A stretch of DNA of 6,884 nucleotides from Nostoc sp. CHAB 5715. Lineage in GTDB: Bacteria; Cyanobacteriota; Cyanobacteriia; Cyanobacteriales; Nostocaceae. The notes beneath the pieces are model-generated. The model saw only the letters and a program-made list of their open reading frames with translations. It had not been told where the DNA came from and made no database searches. How positions within the stretch are numbered: the first letter of the stretch is position 1; every line of letters starts with the position of its first letter. Below are positions 5,625 through 6,884 of this stretch, piece by piece. The position numbers and the translations under genes are program-made. The stretch lies in assembly GCF_020829685.1 (NCBI RefSeq), contig NZ_JAIVFR010000344.1, positions 1 through 6,884 of the forward strand, given 5' to 3'.

Positions 5625-6884
5625 TCACAACAAGCCTCGTTTTCCATTGGGGCGGATGGTCATCCAGTTTGTTTTTGCTAGTGCAAGCTGCTCATCAGAA
5701 ATTTTGGCACTGGTGAGATTAGCACCACACAGATTAGCTCCTCGGAGGTTGGCATTACTGAGATAAGCATTGCTGAGGTCTGCGCCTCGCAGGTCTGCCC
5801 CTTCTAAATCAGCATGGTTAAGGTATGCTTTGCTTAAATTAGCATCCTTGAGATTTGCTCGAGTGAGACTGGCTCTGCCAAAGTCACTATTGTGAAGATT
5901 AGCTCCCTGGAGATTGGTATTTTGCAATTGAGTGGAATGGAAATTTGTTTGGGATAAGTCAGCACCTTGCAGATTCAGCAAACTTAAATTGTGTAAAGCA
6001 AAATCTCGTCTTCCCTTCTGATAGGCAGTTAATAAGCCTTGGGTATCTAATTTACGCTCAACTTTAGAAGTTTTAACTTGTGAACTATTACTATTGTTGT
6101 TAACAAAAGTTGCTGATTTGGCCATCCCAGAACCCTGGTGTAATCCAGCTGCTTCTGCTGCTGCCTTGGCTCGTCTAGCGCGAATTGCTGCCGCTACCTG
6201 TGCCACTCCTGTACTGGTAGCAGCAGCAGAGTTGTTAGATAAAACAGCAGAATTTTCTAGGTGATTATGTGTTCGCTCTTTAGACCCAGTATCTGATTTA
6301 ATTAATAAACCTTTTGCTAAACTTTCTAAGTATGGTTCTATTTCCAATGCTCTGAGAACTTCTGTCGCTGACTGATAGCGATTACGTACAGACACCTCCA
6401 ACATTTTTCGCAATACATGGCTCAAGTGATCACTCACTTGCACAAGTTGCTCCCACATCATCTCGCCAGTGTTGGGATTGTAATCTAAATCTTTAGGAGT
6501 TTTGCTAGTCAGTAAATAAATGCATGTTACCCCCAGTGCATAGATATCACTGGCGTAGACTGGACGCATAGCCATTTGCTCTGGAGGTGCAAAACCAGGA
6601 GTACCAATGGCATAGGCAGTTAATGCTGTCTGTCCTGATTGATTTACCGCACCTTGGCTGATTTGGTCTTTGACGGCACCAAAGTCGATGAGCACCATTC
6701 TGGCATCTTGAGTGCGGCGAATTAAGTTGGCTGGCTTGATATCACGGTGGATCACCTTTTGATCGTGGATGTATTGCAGTAGTGGCAGAATCTCGCTCAA
6801 AAATTGCTTGACCCCAGTTTCGCTTAAGATGCCGTTAAGTTTGATCTCTTCCTGCAAGGTATCACCATTGATGTATTCTTGAAC
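5625..6884 (-). CDS. Hanks-type Ser/Thr protein kinase with C-terminal pentapeptide repeats, N-terminus cut by window edge
   Basis: 419 residues are visible. The first (VQEYINGDTLQEE) fall in the kinase hinge, so the N-lobe with the Gly-rich loop and ATP-anchoring Lys lies beyond the window; the TTG at 6857 is not a credible start. Counting from the first visible residue, the catalytic loop HRDIKPAN is at 46-53 (catalytic D48), DFG at 67-69, the APE-like APPE at 99-102, the DIYALG helix from 113, and the subdomain XI Arg at 169. All are intact, indicating an active kinase. An Ala/Ser/Asn-rich linker (about 195-275) leads to 19 tandem pentapeptide repeats of the A(D/N)LxX type (about 300-394), enough for between four and five coils of a right-handed beta-helix. 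No membrane segment is visible. The architecture resembles cyanobacterial SpkB-like kinases (from memory). The FHA gene lies downstream on the same strand. Substrates cannot be told. Confidence 0.93.
   Translation of the reverse strand, partial: VQEYINGDTLQEEIKLNGILSETGVKQFLSEILPLLQYIHDQKVIHRDIKPANLIRRTQDARMVLIDFGAVKDQISQGAVNQSGQTALTAYAIGTPGFAPPEQMAMRPVYASDIYALGVTCIYLLTSKTPKDLDYNPNTGEMMWEQLVQVSDHLSHVLRKMLEVSVRNRYQSATEVLRALEIEPYLESLAKGLLIKSDTGSKERTHNHLENSAVLSNNSAAATSTGVAQVAAAIRARRAKAAAEAAGLHQGSGMAKSATFVNNNSNSSQVKTSKVERKLDTQGLLTAYQKGRRDFALHNLSLLNLQGADLSQTNFHSTQLQNTNLQGANLHNSDFGRASLTRANLKDANLSKAYLNHADLEGADLRGADLSNAYLSNANLRGANLCGANLTSAKISDEQLALAKTNWMTIRPNGKRGLL

Noticed and set aside
6855..6857. 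TTG as a possible start of the kinase
   Set aside because: The frame continues upstream to the window edge with kinase hinge sequence (VQEYINGDT), so the true start lies outside the window.

Overview
The window looks like chromosomal DNA from a filamentous, Nostoc/Anabaena-type cyanobacterium. This is inferred from four things: a 359-residue RecA with a strongly acidic tail, three perfect HIP1 octamers (GCGATCGC at 2378-2385, 4519-4526 and 4555-4562), a Ser/Thr kinase fused to pentapeptide repeats next to an FHA protein, and gene-poor spacers filled with GC-rich hairpin repeats in an AT-rich background.

Layout. Positions 1-1601 (minus) hold most of a large gene that runs off the left edge. 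It has a winged-helix-like N-terminal part and one complete phospholipase-D/HKD nuclease motif. After a 201-bp spacer with a sharp palindrome comes a small minus-strand gene (1803-2222, GTG start) for a 139-residue, largely coiled-coil protein of unknown function. Positions 2223-2693 are a 471-bp non-coding region between divergent genes. Its right end carries the recA control region with a good match to the cyanobacterial LexA box. recA (2694-3773, plus) is intact and is followed by a rho-independent terminator.

Positions 3840-4224 are a run of inverted repeats between the convergent recA and FHA genes. They include a MITE-like element of about 120 bp flanked by the direct repeat CATAAG. The FHA-domain gene (4225-4947, minus) lies downstream of a kinase gene on the same strand, separated by 677 bp of AT-rich DNA with a nested hairpin element. 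The kinase gene (5625-6884, minus) is cut by the right edge and lacks its N-lobe here.

Two functional themes appear. The first is DNA metabolism: RecA, with a divergently oriented pair consisting of a putative HKD nuclease and a coiled-coil protein. The second is phospho-signalling: a Hanks-type kinase with a neighbouring phosphothreonine-binding FHA protein. The nuclease/coiled-coil pair is the best candidate for something undescribed, but the evidence for a system is only motif content and adjacency.
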